64,000 bases of DNA from Phaeobacter sp. J2-8 (GCF_022867865.1 NZ_JALIEC010000008.1:62001-126000); one strand, 5' to 3'; positions 20,188 through 29,085 are shown, counted from the first letter of the stretch. Translations and numbers: made by a program. The notes: generated by a model not told the origin, from the letters alone.

Positions 20188-20586
20188 TCAGGCATCCTCG
20201 GTCACAAGCGCATATGACCCATCTTCGCGGTGCACCTCTGTGCCGGTCACCGGCGGGTTGAACACGCAGGCCATGACCAATTCTTCTTCGGCCCGCAGGA
20301 TGTGGCGGTCATGTTCGTTCAAGGCATACATCACGCCGGGCACGATTTCATGGGTTTCCCCGGTCGCCAGATCGGTGATCGATCCTTTGCCCTTCATGCA
20401 ATAGACGCTTTCGAAATGGTTCTTGTATTCAAACGTATGTTCCGACCCTTCCTCAAGAAAGGTGATATGGAACGAGAACCCCATGCCATCATCCGCCAGC
20501 AACATCCGCACCGAGGTCCAATTGGCATCGGCCACGACACGGTCGCGTTGGTCTTTGACGATCTTGTTGAAATCTCTGACAATCAT
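20188..20586 (-). CDS. ectC: L-ectoine synthase
   Basis: 132 residues, standard length for EctC, a small cupin that cyclises N-gamma-acetyl-L-2,4-diaminobutyrate to ectoine. Recognisable stretches are '[25 protein letters not shown]'-type N-terminus, '[22 protein letters not shown]' and '[18 protein letters not shown]', which hold the metal and substrate residues of the cupin barrel. It sits between ectB and ask with almost no spacing. No hydroxylase gene (ectD) follows, so the product here is ectoine rather than hydroxyectoine. Confidence 0.96.
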   Translation of the reverse strand: MIVRDFNKIVKDQRDRVVADANWTSVRMLLADDGMGFSFHITFLEEGSEHTFEYKNHFESVYCMKGKGSITDLATGETHEIVPGVMYALNEHDRHILRAEEELVMACVFNPPVTGTEVHREDGSYALVTEDA

Positions 20587-20591
20587 ATCGG

Positions 20592-21884
20592 TTACTCCGC
20601 CGCGAATTTTGTGGGTTGGTTGATCACGTCCCGCGCCGCATCCAAAAGGATGTCAAAGCCTTTGCGGAAGACGTCGACCGGCGTGGTCAGCGGGGCCAGA
20701 ACCTTGACCACCTGATCCTCATTGCCGGAGGTTTCGATGATCAACCCGTTTTCATAGGCCCGTGCACAGATTGCCGAGGCCAATGCGCCGCTGCCGACGT
20801 CGACACCCTGCATCAATCCCCGGCCTTTCATGCGGGACCCGGGCACCATGGCCGCCAGATCGCTGAGGGCAATGTGCACCAATGTGGTTTTTTCAACCAG
20901 CTCGGCCTGAAACGCGTCATCCGCCCAGAATTTTTCAATCGCCACGCGCGCAGTGACAAAGGCATGGGTGTTGCCGCGGAAGGTGCCGTTGTGTTCCGCC
21001 GGGCCGAACACATCATATTCGGGACGCACCAGAAGCATCGCCATCGGCAGGCCGAAACCGGACAGCGATTTCGCCATGGTGATGATATCGGGGGTCACGC
21101 CCATGTCCTCGAACGAGAAGAACGTGCCGCAGCGGCCACAGCCCGCCTGAATGTCATCAATGATCAGCAAGGCGCCATGTTTCTTGGCAATCGCGGCGAT
21201 GGATTTGACCCATTCCGGGCGGGCGGCGTTCAATCCCCCCTCGCCCTGCACAGTTTCCAGCATGATCGCGGCCTGCGCATCCACACCGCCGGATTTGTCC
21301 GACAGCATCTGGTCAAGCTGGGCGGTCGTATCGGTATCGGCACCGAAATAGCCGTCATAGGGCATCCGCGTCACGCCATTGGTCGCCATCCCGGCCCCAC
21401 CGCGATGATAGCCATTGCCGGTCGCGGCCAGCGCGCCCATGGTCACCCCGTGAAAGCCATTGGTGAAGGCGATGATATTGGTGCGGCCTGTGACCTTGCG
21501 GGCGATCTTCATCGCGGCTTCGACCGCATTGGCGCCGGTCGGCCCGGTGAACATCACCCGGTGATCCATGTCGCGCGGCGTCAGGATATGGTCTTCGAAA
21601 GCCGACAAGAAGGCCGCCTTGGTCCCGGTGTGCAGGTCCAGACCATGGGCAATGCCATCCCCGGCAATATGGTCGATCAATGCCGATTTCATATCCGGGT
21701 CGTTATGACCATAGTTCAGCGACGAGCAGCCGGCCAGAAAGTCGATCCAGCTGCGCCCTTCGGCATCGGTCATCTCGGATCCGCTGGCGCGGTCAAACAC
21801 CGCAGGCATGCCACGGCAATAGGACCGGGCGGCGCTTTCGCGGCGTTCAAAAATACGACGGGTTTCGTTCATGTCTTGTGTCAT
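20592..21884 (-). CDS. ectB: L-2,4-diaminobutyrate transaminase
   Basis: 430 residues. Class III PLP aminotransferase converting aspartate semialdehyde and glutamate to L-2,4-diaminobutyrate. Markers are the N-terminal '[20 protein letters not shown]', '[21 protein letters not shown]', '[21 protein letters not shown]' and the PLP lysine in '[15 protein letters not shown]'. AAGGA lies 6 bases before ATG 21884. It lies 35 bp downstream of ectA in the operon. Confidence 0.95.
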   Translation of the reverse strand: MTQDMNETRRIFERRESAARSYCRGMPAVFDRASGSEMTDAEGRSWIDFLAGCSSLNYGHNDPDMKSALIDHIAGDGIAHGLDLHTGTKAAFLSAFEDHILTPRDMDHRVMFTGPTGANAVEAAMKIARKVTGRTNIIAFTNGFHGVTMGALAATGNGYHRGGAGMATNGVTRMPYDGYFGADTDTTAQLDQMLSDKSGGVDAQAAIMLETVQGEGGLNAARPEWVKSIAAIAKKHGALLIIDDIQAGCGRCGTFFSFEDMGVTPDIITMAKSLSGFGLPMAMLLVRPEYDVFGPAEHNGTFRGNTHAFVTARVAIEKFWADDAFQAELVEKTTLVHIALSDLAAMVPGSRMKGRGLMQGVDVGSGALASAICARAYENGLIIETSGNEDQVVKVLAPLTTPVDVFRKGFDILLDAARDVINQPTKFAAE

Positions 21885-21919
21885 GAAACGTCCTTTCAGA
21901 ATAAATTTTGGATTTGGAT

Positions 21920-22453
21920 TTACGCAGCGCGCACCAGTGTTCTGGGCTCGGCCAACGCAATCGTCACCATGTGTTCCGTGTCATGGTGGCCATCGAAATG
22001 CGCATCCCGTTCGAAATGCGGCTTATCCGCCAAAGCACCGCCAATCGCGCGGGCAAAGCCGCGAAACAGCGCCCAGGAGGCGTCATTGTCTTTAGTAATC
22101 GTGGTTTTCAGCTTGGTGGCATCATCGCAAGCGTCACGCTCGATCAACTCAAGCAGCATCTTGCGGCCAAGACCCATGCCGCGTGCGGCGGGGCTGACCG
22201 CCACCTGCCAGACAAACAGCTCGTTCTTGCCGGGGACCATATGCCCGGAAATCCAGCCGACAATCGCCCCGTCCAATTCAGCCACCACACAGGTGTCGCG
22301 GAAATGATCCGCCTGAATCAGGTTGCAATACATCGAATTCTCGTCGAGCGGCTTGCAGCTTTTTACAAGCGCCCAGATGGCCGCCCCATCCGTCGCAGAA
22401 GGTTTGCGCAGACGGGGCAAAGGTTTTCGAGGGGTGTCGCTGTCTTTCGGCAT
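21920..22453 (-). CDS. ectA: L-2,4-diaminobutyrate acetyltransferase
   Basis: 177 residues. GNAT acetyltransferase making N-gamma-acetyl-diaminobutyrate from acetyl-CoA. It shows 'IWALVKSCKPLDENSMYCNLIQADHF', the EctA hallmark, and the acetyl-CoA loop 'VSPAARGMGLGRKML'. First gene of the ect operon. ATG 22453 is chosen because GAGG is 9 bases upstream; an in-frame ATG at 22468 would add five residues. Confidence 0.93.
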   Translation of the reverse strand: MPKDSDTPRKPLPRLRKPSATDGAAIWALVKSCKPLDENSMYCNLIQADHFRDTCVVAELDGAIVGWISGHMVPGKNELFVWQVAVSPAARGMGLGRKMLLELIERDACDDATKLKTTITKDNDASWALFRGFARAIGGALADKPHFERDAHFDGHHDTEHMVTIALAEPRTLVRAA

Positions 22454-22484
22454 GTGTTCCAACCTCATAGTTCATTTGATTAGC

Positions 22485-22513
22485 TAAGTAGTCGAATGAT
22501 GCGAAAACTTCAA
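22485..22513 (-). promoter_or_regulatory. Candidate ectABC-ask promoter
   Basis: On the minus strand TTGAAG (22513-22508) and TACTTA (22490-22485) are 17 bp apart, about 32 bp upstream of ectA. The match to the -10 consensus is partial. Confidence 0.35.
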
Positions 22514-22540
22514 CTACCAAAGCAAAATAAGCTAAAACCG

Positions 22541-22573
22541 CGTGATTTCGGCGATTTATCGCCTTATTTCACG
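22541..22573. promoter_or_regulatory. Imperfect inverted repeat in the ectA-ectR divergent region
   Basis: CGTGA...GGCGAT-TT-ATCGCC...TCACG forms a split palindrome centred near 22557, between the two divergent genes. It is a candidate EctR operator; MarR-family dimers bind such two-fold sites. Confidence 0.35.
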
Positions 22574-22691
22574 GGGAATGGCGACATAATTAATTTGAAT
22601 CACGAACCATTTGCCACAACTGCGCGGCAAATTTCACCGCTCAAATGCTTCATAGATTGAAACACCGGGCCATTTCGTGCAAAACTACGCC

Positions 22692-23198
22692 ATGACAACA
22701 CGCGCCAATGACCGTACCGATGACAGCCTGATTGCCCTGCGCCGCATCTTGCGCGCGACGGAATTGTTTGCGCGGGATCTTGCCCATGCGGTTGGTCTGA
22801 CGCCAACGCAGCTGCGTGTTTTGCAAATTGTCGCGGAAAAAAGCAGCACCACCCCAAAGACGCTGGCCAATCAGATGGGGGTCAGCCAGGCGACCGTGAC
22901 GGCGCTGGTCGACAAGCTGGTGCAAAGGGCGCTGGTGGAACGCATTCCATCAGAGCAGGATCGCCGCCAGATCAATGTCGTGGCGACGGCCCAGGGGCAT
23001 GAACGTTTGGCCGATGCGCCCGACGCCCTGCAACAACGCTATGTTCAGGCGTTTTCCCGGCTTGCGGATTGGGAACAGGCGCAATTGGTGTCATCGCTGG
23101 AACGCGTGGCCGATATGCTGGACGCGCAGGATCTGGATGCGTCCCCGGTACTGACGGTGGGCGATATCAGCACCGGGAAAAGCCTGGCCAAAAAGTAG
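22692..23198 (+). CDS. ectR: MarR family regulator of ectoine synthesis (EctR-like)
   Basis: 168 residues. Winged-helix MarR protein with 'LTPTQLRVLQIVAEKSSTTPKTLANQMGVSQATVTALVDKLVQRALVERI' and the basic wing 'PSEQDRRQINVVAT'. Its position divergent from ectA matches EctR, a repressor of ect genes in other bacteria. ATG 22692 is taken as start; a GTG at 22677 is possible. Its stop is directly adjacent to the stop of the converging lipoprotein gene, leaving no room for a separate terminator. Confidence 0.8.
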   Translation: MTTRANDRTDDSLIALRRILRATELFARDLAHAVGLTPTQLRVLQIVAEKSSTTPKTLANQMGVSQATVTALVDKLVQRALVERIPSEQDRRQINVVATAQGHERLADAPDALQQRYVQAFSRLADWEQAQLVSSLERVADMLDAQDLDASPVLTVGDISTGKSLAKK

Positions 23199-23780
23199 TT
23201 AACCGCCGAATCCGGCCCGACCGCCACCGGCCTTGCCAAAGCCACCGCGTGACGCGGCAGTGGCGCGGGTCATTGGCGGCTTACCGGCGGTCGCGGCGGG
23301 GCGGTTGAACTGTGACGTGTTCATTTTTGCCGAACCTTTGTTCGACGAAAAATTGCTGGTGCCGGCCGCATTGGTGAAACCGCCACCCTTTTTGTTATAG
23401 AGCGGCTGTGCGGCTGCGGTGCCGGACCGTCCCCCCAGCATATTGCCGATCAGGTAACCCGCCAGCAACGGCATGAAGATACTGCCGGACCCGCCCTGGG
23501 TTGCGGCCGCTTCGGAGCCACAGGCGCCTTCGCCGTGCTGTTCTTCGCAAACCGCCTGGCTATCATAGCGCGGTGCGGCTTCGACATGCAGCGTCTCTGC
23601 GGCGGCAAAAGAGGTTTCGCAATCTTCGGGGGTAAAGCTTGAATCCGTAAACGCTGCATCCTTGCAGCTTTGCAGATCGGGAAAGGCGTTGGCGTCCACC
23701 GTTTCCTCTTCGCAGCCCGCCAGCGTAAACGCGGCGGCCCCAAGGATCGCGATGGCAACTCGTTTTGAGCGTTTGGTCAT
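23199..23780 (-). CDS. DUF1190 lipoprotein (YgiB-like)
   Basis: 193 residues. A signal peptide ends in the lipobox 'LAGC', so the mature protein is probably a membrane-anchored lipoprotein starting at Cys. The middle region has spaced cysteines ('SCKDAAF', 'PEDCETSF', 'AVCEEQHGEGACGSEA'). It is followed by a glycine-rich membrane-like patch and a low-complexity basic Gly/Arg tail. DUF1190 proteins have no established function. It is cotranscribed with the upstream ATP-grasp gene, the same pairing as ygiB-ygiC in E. coli. AGGA lies 5 bases before ATG 23780. Confidence 0.75.
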   Translation of the reverse strand: MTKRSKRVAIAILGAAAFTLAGCEEETVDANAFPDLQSCKDAAFTDSSFTPEDCETSFAAAETLHVEAAPRYDSQAVCEEQHGEGACGSEAAATQGGSGSIFMPLLAGYLIGNMLGGRSGTAAAQPLYNKKGGGFTNAAGTSNFSSNKGSAKMNTSQFNRPAATAGKPPMTRATAASRGGFGKAGGGRAGFGG

Positions 23781-23825
23781 GAGTGTCCTGCCTTTAGTCA
23801 AATCGGAACGTCCGGGTTTCGAATG

Positions 23826-25052
23826 TTATACGCTGATATAATGCGGTTTGAACCGTGACAAATCCTGGGTGATGCGGGATCGGTCCTCGCGGACACCAAT
23901 GCCGACACAAGTGTCCCCCACCACCCAGGCACCGATCACGGGGCGGAAACCGTCGAACCGGGGCAGCGGAACATAGGCCTGAATGATGCGCGGGTGTTCG
24001 TCATAGTCGGTATTTTGGGCCGCTTCGATCACCTCGCCGGATTTGATGATCTCGACCGATGCCCCTTCTCGCGACAGGATCGGTTTGCGCACATGCCCCG
24101 CCGCCAGTTGCGCCGCGGCCCGGTCAAAGGCCTCTGCCACATCCGGCGCAGCCGCCCCCTGCCCTGCCAATGCGTCGCCGATGTCGGCCTCGAAAAATGC
24201 CGGCAAAAGATTGGGATGACCTTCGAACATTTGCCAGAGCACCGGCAAGAGCCCCTTGTTCGACAACAATGCCTTCCACGCGGGCTCCAGAAACAGGCAC
24301 CCGGACCCGGCAATATGCGCGGCATAATCGTCGCGCAGCAGATCCTCCCATGGGTAGAGTTTGAACAACACCGCCATCACCCGGTCCTGATCGTCGAGGA
24401 ATTGCCCCTCCTCGCTGATCGCTATCTTGTCGAGATCGCAATAATGCGCGCCAAGCCCGGCCTCGCGCGCGGCCCAGCCCATCGCTTCGACCGTGCCGTA
24501 ATCTTCGGGATTGCCGCCGACGGCCGTAAAATGCAGGTCGCTGCCGCCCTCGAACACCGCGCCAAACCGCGCGACCAGCGCCTCGTGAATGCCATTGAAC
24601 TGGTCACAGCCTTCGGCCAACACGCCGGCGGCCAGCTGATCCTCCAGCCATTGCCATTGAAACGCCGCGCTTTCATAGAGCGACGTCGGCGTATCGGCAT
24701 TATATTCCAGCAGCTTCGCCGGGGTCTTGCCGTCATAGGCAAAATCAAACCGGCCATATATTTCCGGGTCCGCGCGCCGCCAGCTTTCTGCGACCAGATC
24801 ACGATGCGCTTCTGGAATTGCCAAACGCTCCATCAGCGCCTCGCTGTCGATGATCCTGGCAACGGCCTCGCGGCACATGGCGTGCAATTCGGTTGCCGGA
24901 TCTTCCAGATCATTTTCGATCTGTTCCAGCGTAAAGGCATAGGCCGAGGTTTCATCCCAATAGGGTTCGCCGTGCATGTCCGCAAAGGTAAAACCGACCT
25001 CCTCGGCATGGGCGCGCCAATTGGGCCGTTCCGGCAAAGTGACCTTCTGCAT
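23826..25052 (-). CDS. Glutathionylspermidine synthase-like ATP-grasp protein (YgiC-like)
   Basis: 408 residues. It matches the C-terminal synthetase domain of glutathionylspermidine synthases without the amidase domain: 'YGRFDFAYDGKTPAKLLEYNADTPTSLYESA', 'YPWEDLLRDDYA' and 'FLEPAWKALLSNKGLLPVLW' are family landmarks with nucleotide/Mg-binding residues. YgiC/YjfC relatives do not make glutathionylspermidine in known cases, so only ATP-dependent ligation of an unknown acceptor is inferred. GGGAG 6 bases before ATG 25052 decides the start. Confidence 0.8.
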   Translation of the reverse strand: MQKVTLPERPNWRAHAEEVGFTFADMHGEPYWDETSAYAFTLEQIENDLEDPATELHAMCREAVARIIDSEALMERLAIPEAHRDLVAESWRRADPEIYGRFDFAYDGKTPAKLLEYNADTPTSLYESAAFQWQWLEDQLAAGVLAEGCDQFNGIHEALVARFGAVFEGGSDLHFTAVGGNPEDYGTVEAMGWAAREAGLGAHYCDLDKIAISEEGQFLDDQDRVMAVLFKLYPWEDLLRDDYAAHIAGSGCLFLEPAWKALLSNKGLLPVLWQMFEGHPNLLPAFFEADIGDALAGQGAAAPDVAEAFDRAAAQLAAGHVRKPILSREGASVEIIKSGEVIEAAQNTDYDEHPRIIQAYVPLPRFDGFRPVIGAWVVGDTCVGIGVREDRSRITQDLSRFKPHYISV

Positions 25053-25468
25053 CTGACGCTCCCTGCTTGTCTGCGGCCAAAATCCAGTCAACTTGGCCGT
25101 CCAGTACCCTGCCCCGCCCATTTAGGCGCTATTGAACAGGCTTACCAGACGTGCCCGATCCAGCGGACAGAACACAAGCCGATTCCATTGGAATCATTTG
25201 GCAATTTCGCGGCCTGCTTTGTGGTTTTGGCGGGACAACGCGGAAAATCCCGCGCCCTGTGGATAAATCTTGTATAACCCAAGGTGCCGGGGTTTTGGGC
25301 AGTTCGGCATTCTAACCAGTTGAAATACATCAATTTAACAGCATGACGCCCGCCCATCACCCAAACCGGCCACCACCCGCATTCGTCCATCTCGTCAGCT
25401 TTTTGTAGACTTACGGGTGTTTGCTGATGTAGTCGTAAGAAAAACAATAACCGATGAGGACGGTGCAG
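25053..25468. promoter_or_regulatory. 416-bp non-coding region upstream of repA
   Basis: No gene is seen. It holds a 15-bp perfect palindrome GATTCCATTGGAATC (25181-25195), a GC hairpin around 25239-25254, and a DnaA-box match (25258-25266), then an AT-richer stretch leading to repA. It is the expected place for the autoregulated repABC promoter. Confidence 0.5.
25258..25266 (-). promoter_or_regulatory. DnaA box (perfect TTATCCACA on the minus strand)
   Basis: The plus strand reads TGTGGATAA, the exact complement of the classical DnaA box, about 200 bp upstream of repA. A chance match is possible, but the location beside a replication locus makes it notable. Confidence 0.5.
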
Positions 25469-26685
25469 ATGAGAGAGCTTCTAGGCTCGGCGACGCTTGG
25501 CAACTTCAGCGAAGCGTTGGACGAAGCCCTGCGTCAGCAGGCCAGCAGGCTACATGCGCCCGATTCGCGCAAATCTGACAAGGGTTTGCGCCGATTCACC
25601 ATCCGCGAAATGGCCGATATTGCCTTTCGTATGAACTATAATACCCTGCGCCATCATCTCAAGGCCATCGAAGGTTTGCCAGAGGGCGAAATGGAATCCG
25701 GCAATCGCCGGACCTTCTCGCTTGAAGAGATCCACGAAATCCAACAGCGGCTTTATGAAGCCGGCAAGATTTCCAATGACATGTACCCCGGTAAACACGA
25801 GGGCGACGAAACCACCAAGATCCTGTGTTACAACCTGAAAGGTGGGGTCTCCAAGACCACATGCTCGGCCAATCTGGCGCAATTTCTGGCCATGCGTGGC
25901 TTCAAGGTTCTGATTGTCGATCTCGACCCGCAGGCAAGCTGCTCTGACTTGTTTGATATTCAGGCCGACCTCGACAATATCGCGTCGATTTATGATGTGC
26001 TGCGCTATGAAGAGCAAAGCAGCGGTGACGCGCGTGTGCCAATCGCAGATGCGATTCAAGCCACCTATTTCCCCAATATCGACATCATTCCCGGTTCGAT
26101 CTCTTTGACCGAATTCGAATATGAAACCGCCACCGCCGCCGCCCAGGGCATCCCGTTTTACTCGCGGATTTCCGATGCGCTGAGCGTCGTCGAAGACGCC
26201 TATGACGTGGTGATTTTTGACACGCCACCCCATATGTCGTTCTGCGTGATTGCCGCGCTTTATGCCTCAAACGCGATGCTGATCCCGCTTTCGGCCGGCA
26301 TGCTGGATGTGGTCAGTCTGGTGAAATTTCTGGATCTTGCATCAAGCACCCTGGAAAGCATCGAAGGTGTCGACCCGGACAAACGGTTTGATTTTGTCCG
26401 GCTGTTGTTGACCCGGTATTCGCCCAATGATCCGGCGCAATTACAGCTCAGCTCGTTCCTGCGCAATACGCTGGGCAATTCGATGCTGAACACCGATTTC
26501 CTGAACTCGACCGCGATAGCCGACGCGGGCAATACGATGAATCCCTGCTCGAGGTCGATCCGTCAAGCTTCACCCGCAAGACTTATGACCGCATTCTGGA
26601 AAGCCTGCATGGCATTGCCATGGAGATTGAGCGGGAAATCATGATTGGCCGCAACCGGATCGACGAGAATGAGGAGACCGCATAA
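25469..26685 (+). pseudogene. repA: RepABC partition ATPase RepA, one frameshift near the 3' end
   Basis: ParA-type ATPase with an N-terminal helix-turn-helix ('FTIREMADIAFRMNYNTLRHHLK'), the deviant Walker A 'LKGGVSKTT', 'LIVDLDPQASCSDLF' and 'DVVIFDTPPHMSF'. It segregates the replicon with RepB and represses the operon. The frame breaks at CCC (26543-26545). One more C restores 'PLLEVDPSSFTRKTYDRILE' and a stop at 26683-26685 that touches the repB ATG, giving ~405 residues. ATG 25469 is preferred (GAGG 9 bases upstream) over ATG 25454. Confidence 0.88.
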
Positions 26686-27638
26686 TGGCCCGTTCCGTTT
26701 TTGAAACCGGCCCCGGCCCGGCAAAGCCAGATGAGGCCGCGCCGGACCGCCCGGCGCGGCCCAAACGCAAACCGATCATCAAGGGCGGCGCCGCCAGCGA
26801 CAAATACATCCGTGCCGCCACCCAGGGCGGTGCCGACCGCACCTATCAGGAAATTGATGTCGACCAGATTCAGGACAGTCGCATTCGCGACCGGATCGAC
26901 GTCAACGAAGATCTGGACAGCCTGGTCGAAAGCATCGAGGCCAATGGTCAACAGATCCCGATCCTTGTGCGCGTCGCCCAGGGCGGCGACAAAGCCTATG
27001 AGATTGTGGTTGGCCGTCGGCGGCTTGCCGCGACCCGGCGTCTGGGACGCACCCGGATCAAGGCCTTTGTCTCCAAGATGGATGACCGCGAGGCTTTTGT
27101 TGCGCAGGGGATCGAAAACTCTGCCCGGTTGGAAACCAGTTACATCGAACGCGCCCGCGCCGCGGCGCAGGGGATTGATGCCGGGTATGAGCAAAAAGAC
27201 ATTGCCGAATTCCTGAGCATTTCGCGCACGCTGATCAACTTCATGGTCAAAAGCTATCAGGCCATCGGCGAGGATCTGGTGCTGGCCATTGGCCCGGCGC
27301 GGGGCGTTGGACGACGCAATTGGGACAAGCTGATCAGCGAAATGAGCCGCGCCGGGATCTCTCGCAAGGCGGCGCTGAAACTGGTGGACCGATCGCTGGA
27401 CGACAGCGTCGACCGGTTCCATGCGGTGCTGAAGGCGGTGCAATCCGGTGGCAAGCGCCCTGCCCCACCGCCCGCCGCAGCCCAGCATGATTTTCTAAAT
27501 GGACGCGTGTCCATCAGTCAGAAATCGCGGCAATTGGTGATCAAGACCCGCAAAGACGCCCCACCAGAGATGTTGGAGCAAATCAGAGACCAAATCGAAC
27601 AGGTCATCCGAAACTTTGAAGGTAAAGAGGAGGAGTAA
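26685..27638 (+). CDS. repB: RepABC partition protein RepB (ParB family)
   Basis: 317 residues. ParB-like DNA-binding protein: 'IDVNEDLDSLVESIEANGQQIPILVR', the box II-like segment 'QGIENSARLETSYIERARAA' and the helix-turn-helix 'EQKDIAEFLSISRTLINFMVKSYQ' occur in order. It should bind the parS-like palindromes downstream and recruit RepA. The ATG overlaps the repaired repA stop by one base (TAATG). The frame is intact. Confidence 0.93.
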   Translation: MARSVFETGPGPAKPDEAAPDRPARPKRKPIIKGGAASDKYIRAATQGGADRTYQEIDVDQIQDSRIRDRIDVNEDLDSLVESIEANGQQIPILVRVAQGGDKAYEIVVGRRRLAATRRLGRTRIKAFVSKMDDREAFVAQGIENSARLETSYIERARAAAQGIDAGYEQKDIAEFLSISRTLINFMVKSYQAIGEDLVLAIGPARGVGRRNWDKLISEMSRAGISRKAALKLVDRSLDDSVDRFHAVLKAVQSGGKRPAPPPAAAQHDFLNGRVSISQKSRQLVIKTRKDAPPEMLEQIRDQIEQVIRNFEGKEEE

Positions 27639-27670
27639 AGCGTAAGCAACTGTAAAAAAACAACAAAACT

Positions 27671-27688
27671 GATTTACCCCGGTAAATC
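27671..27688. repeat. parS-like palindrome 1 (repB-repC gap)
   Basis: GATTTACC-CC-GGTAAATC, with core TTTACCCCGGTAAA at 27673-27686. The same core recurs at 29088-29101. Candidate RepB binding site. Confidence 0.65.
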
Positions 27689-27740
27689 GCACAGGCATTA
27701 GCCAAATCAGGCAAGAACACAAAAAGGAGCAGGCACCCGC

Positions 27741-27799
27741 AAAAAAATAAAAGCCCCCCCGAAAACCAGTTCCGGGAGAGCTCATATAGGTCTTGTAGC
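27741..27799 (-). ncRNA. Candidate antisense counter-transcribed RNA of repABC
   Basis: In repABC replicons a ~60-nt RNA on the opposite strand between repB and repC represses repC. Here the minus strand shows a promoter-like pair at 27806-27834, then about 60 nt later a hairpin (arms CCCG 27758-27761 and CGGG 27773-27776) followed by a T-rich tail complementary to 27741-27752. The arrangement and length fit; the exact ends are estimated. Confidence 0.55.
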
Positions 27800-27805
27800 A
27801 AAGCC

Positions 27806-27834
27806 TTCGTAGCTGTTTTCCCAACACTTTTCAA
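27806..27834 (-). promoter_or_regulatory. Promoter of the candidate antisense RNA
   Basis: On the minus strand TTGAAA (27834-27829) and TACGAA (27811-27806) are separated by exactly 17 bp. The -35 is near consensus; the -10 is weaker. Confidence 0.45.
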
Positions 27835-27879
27835 CATCGGTTTTCGGTGAACGGGTAGATTTTGCCGTCTGACAACTGA

Positions 27880-29020
27880 ATGAACACAATACTGCCCGCG
27901 GCATCGCCGCGTCGGCAAACGGTCGAGGTTTGCCAAAACTCCGGGTCCACTGCAAAATGCGTGGACCGCTGGGAACTGCTGTCACTTGTCACGGGCCTGC
28001 GCAAAGAGCTGGGCCTGGCGGACAGAGATGTGATGGTGTTGCGCGCCCATCTGTCGGTCATGCCGCATGGCCCGCTTGACCCGGCGGGTCTGAACATTTC
28101 CTTCATGAGCATCACCAACATCCTGGAACGCGCCTGCGGCATGGATGAACGGCGCTTTCGCCGCGGTGAAACCCGTTTGGAGCAAGCCGGATTGATCCGG
28201 CGTCAGCTGAGCGGCAATGGACGGCGTTTCCCGGAGCGCGACAAATCCGGGCGCGTTGTCAACGCCTATGGGATTGACCTTGCACCGCTGCTGGCCAGCT
28301 ACGACGATCTGTTGGCGATGGCCGACTGGCGAGCGGAACAGGACCGCGTTGCACGCACCCGCAGAAACAGCATCAGCGCCCGCCTCAGTGCCGCTGTGCG
28401 CGCTGTCATCGCCAGCAACGGCGCCCTGCCCAATTGGGTTGACGCCCTGCGCGACCGCCTTCGCAAAGCTGTTCGCCGAAAATCAACCGTGGTTCAGGAA
28501 TTTGACGCAATCGAGAATGAGATTGCGCGACTGGAGGCTCTCACATCCGTGAATGCGAAGGCACAAATTTACCCCGGCGAAAGGGAACCAAGCGAGGTCG
28601 TGCCGGACAAATGCCCCGGGGATGACGGTCAAACTGTCCGGCACATAGAGTTCGAAACCTAAAGATATAAAAAAAACCAACCCACATCGGTTTGATAAAA
28701 ATCTATTGGCATCTCTCTGGGCGGACACAAAGACGCTGCAACAATTCTACCCCGAATGCCCGCGACAGGAGCAAACAATGATAAACGCGATAATCGACTT
28801 TTGTTCCTTCATGGCTTTGGAGCGGGATATCGTAATCCGAACGTTGTCTGTTCTCGGCTGGGAAAAGGCAATCGTCACCCTCGATTACCTTGCAGAGAAA
28901 CTTCCATCGCTCAATCGACCGCATGGTTATTTGCTGTCAATGATTGAACGCTACGAAAAGGGCCAGGCCATCGCGGGTGGTCAGGTCACAGCAGACCAAA
29001 GGCCATTGATTTTTGCATAA
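27880..29020 (+). pseudogene. repC: RepABC replication initiator RepC, one frameshift
   Basis: The first frame (27880-28662) carries the RepC DNA-binding region: 'GLADRDVMVLRAHLSVMPHGPLDPAGLNISFMSITNILERACGMDERRFRR'-type sequence and 'GLIRRQLSGNGRRFPERDKSGRVV'. It ends at TAA just after 'GQTVRHIE'. Removing one T at 28651-28652 continues the frame as 'SKPKDIKKTNPHRF', then 'LWADTKTLQQFYPECPRQEQ' and 'GWEKAIVTLDYLAEKLPSL' to 29020, a ~379-residue RepC. Without it the replicon could not initiate, so error in the sequence is likely. Confidence 0.85.
28655..28710. other. A+T-rich segment inside repC, candidate origin region
   Basis: A locally AT-rich stretch including an eight-A run lies within repC. 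The replication origin of repABC plasmids is known to lie inside repC, so this is the best candidate for the melting region. No iterons are visible. Confidence 0.4.
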
Positions 29021-29085
29021 TGGTCCAATGCCGGTTTCACCAACGGACAAAGGAATGCAGGGTTTTGGAGCCTCTGGGGCAGGGC

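Noticed and set aside
18591-20261. 556-codon plus-strand frame opposite aspartate kinase
   Set aside because: The minus strand holds an unmistakable Ask; the long frame reflects GC-rich codon bias.
25454-25468. First ATG of repA at 25454
   Set aside because: The ATG at 25469 has the better-placed ribosome site; the first ATG overlaps it.
28651-28720. Programmed ribosomal frameshift in repC
   Set aside because: The stop codon ending the first frame comes before the only slippery A-run, and removal of one T gives the normal RepC sequence.
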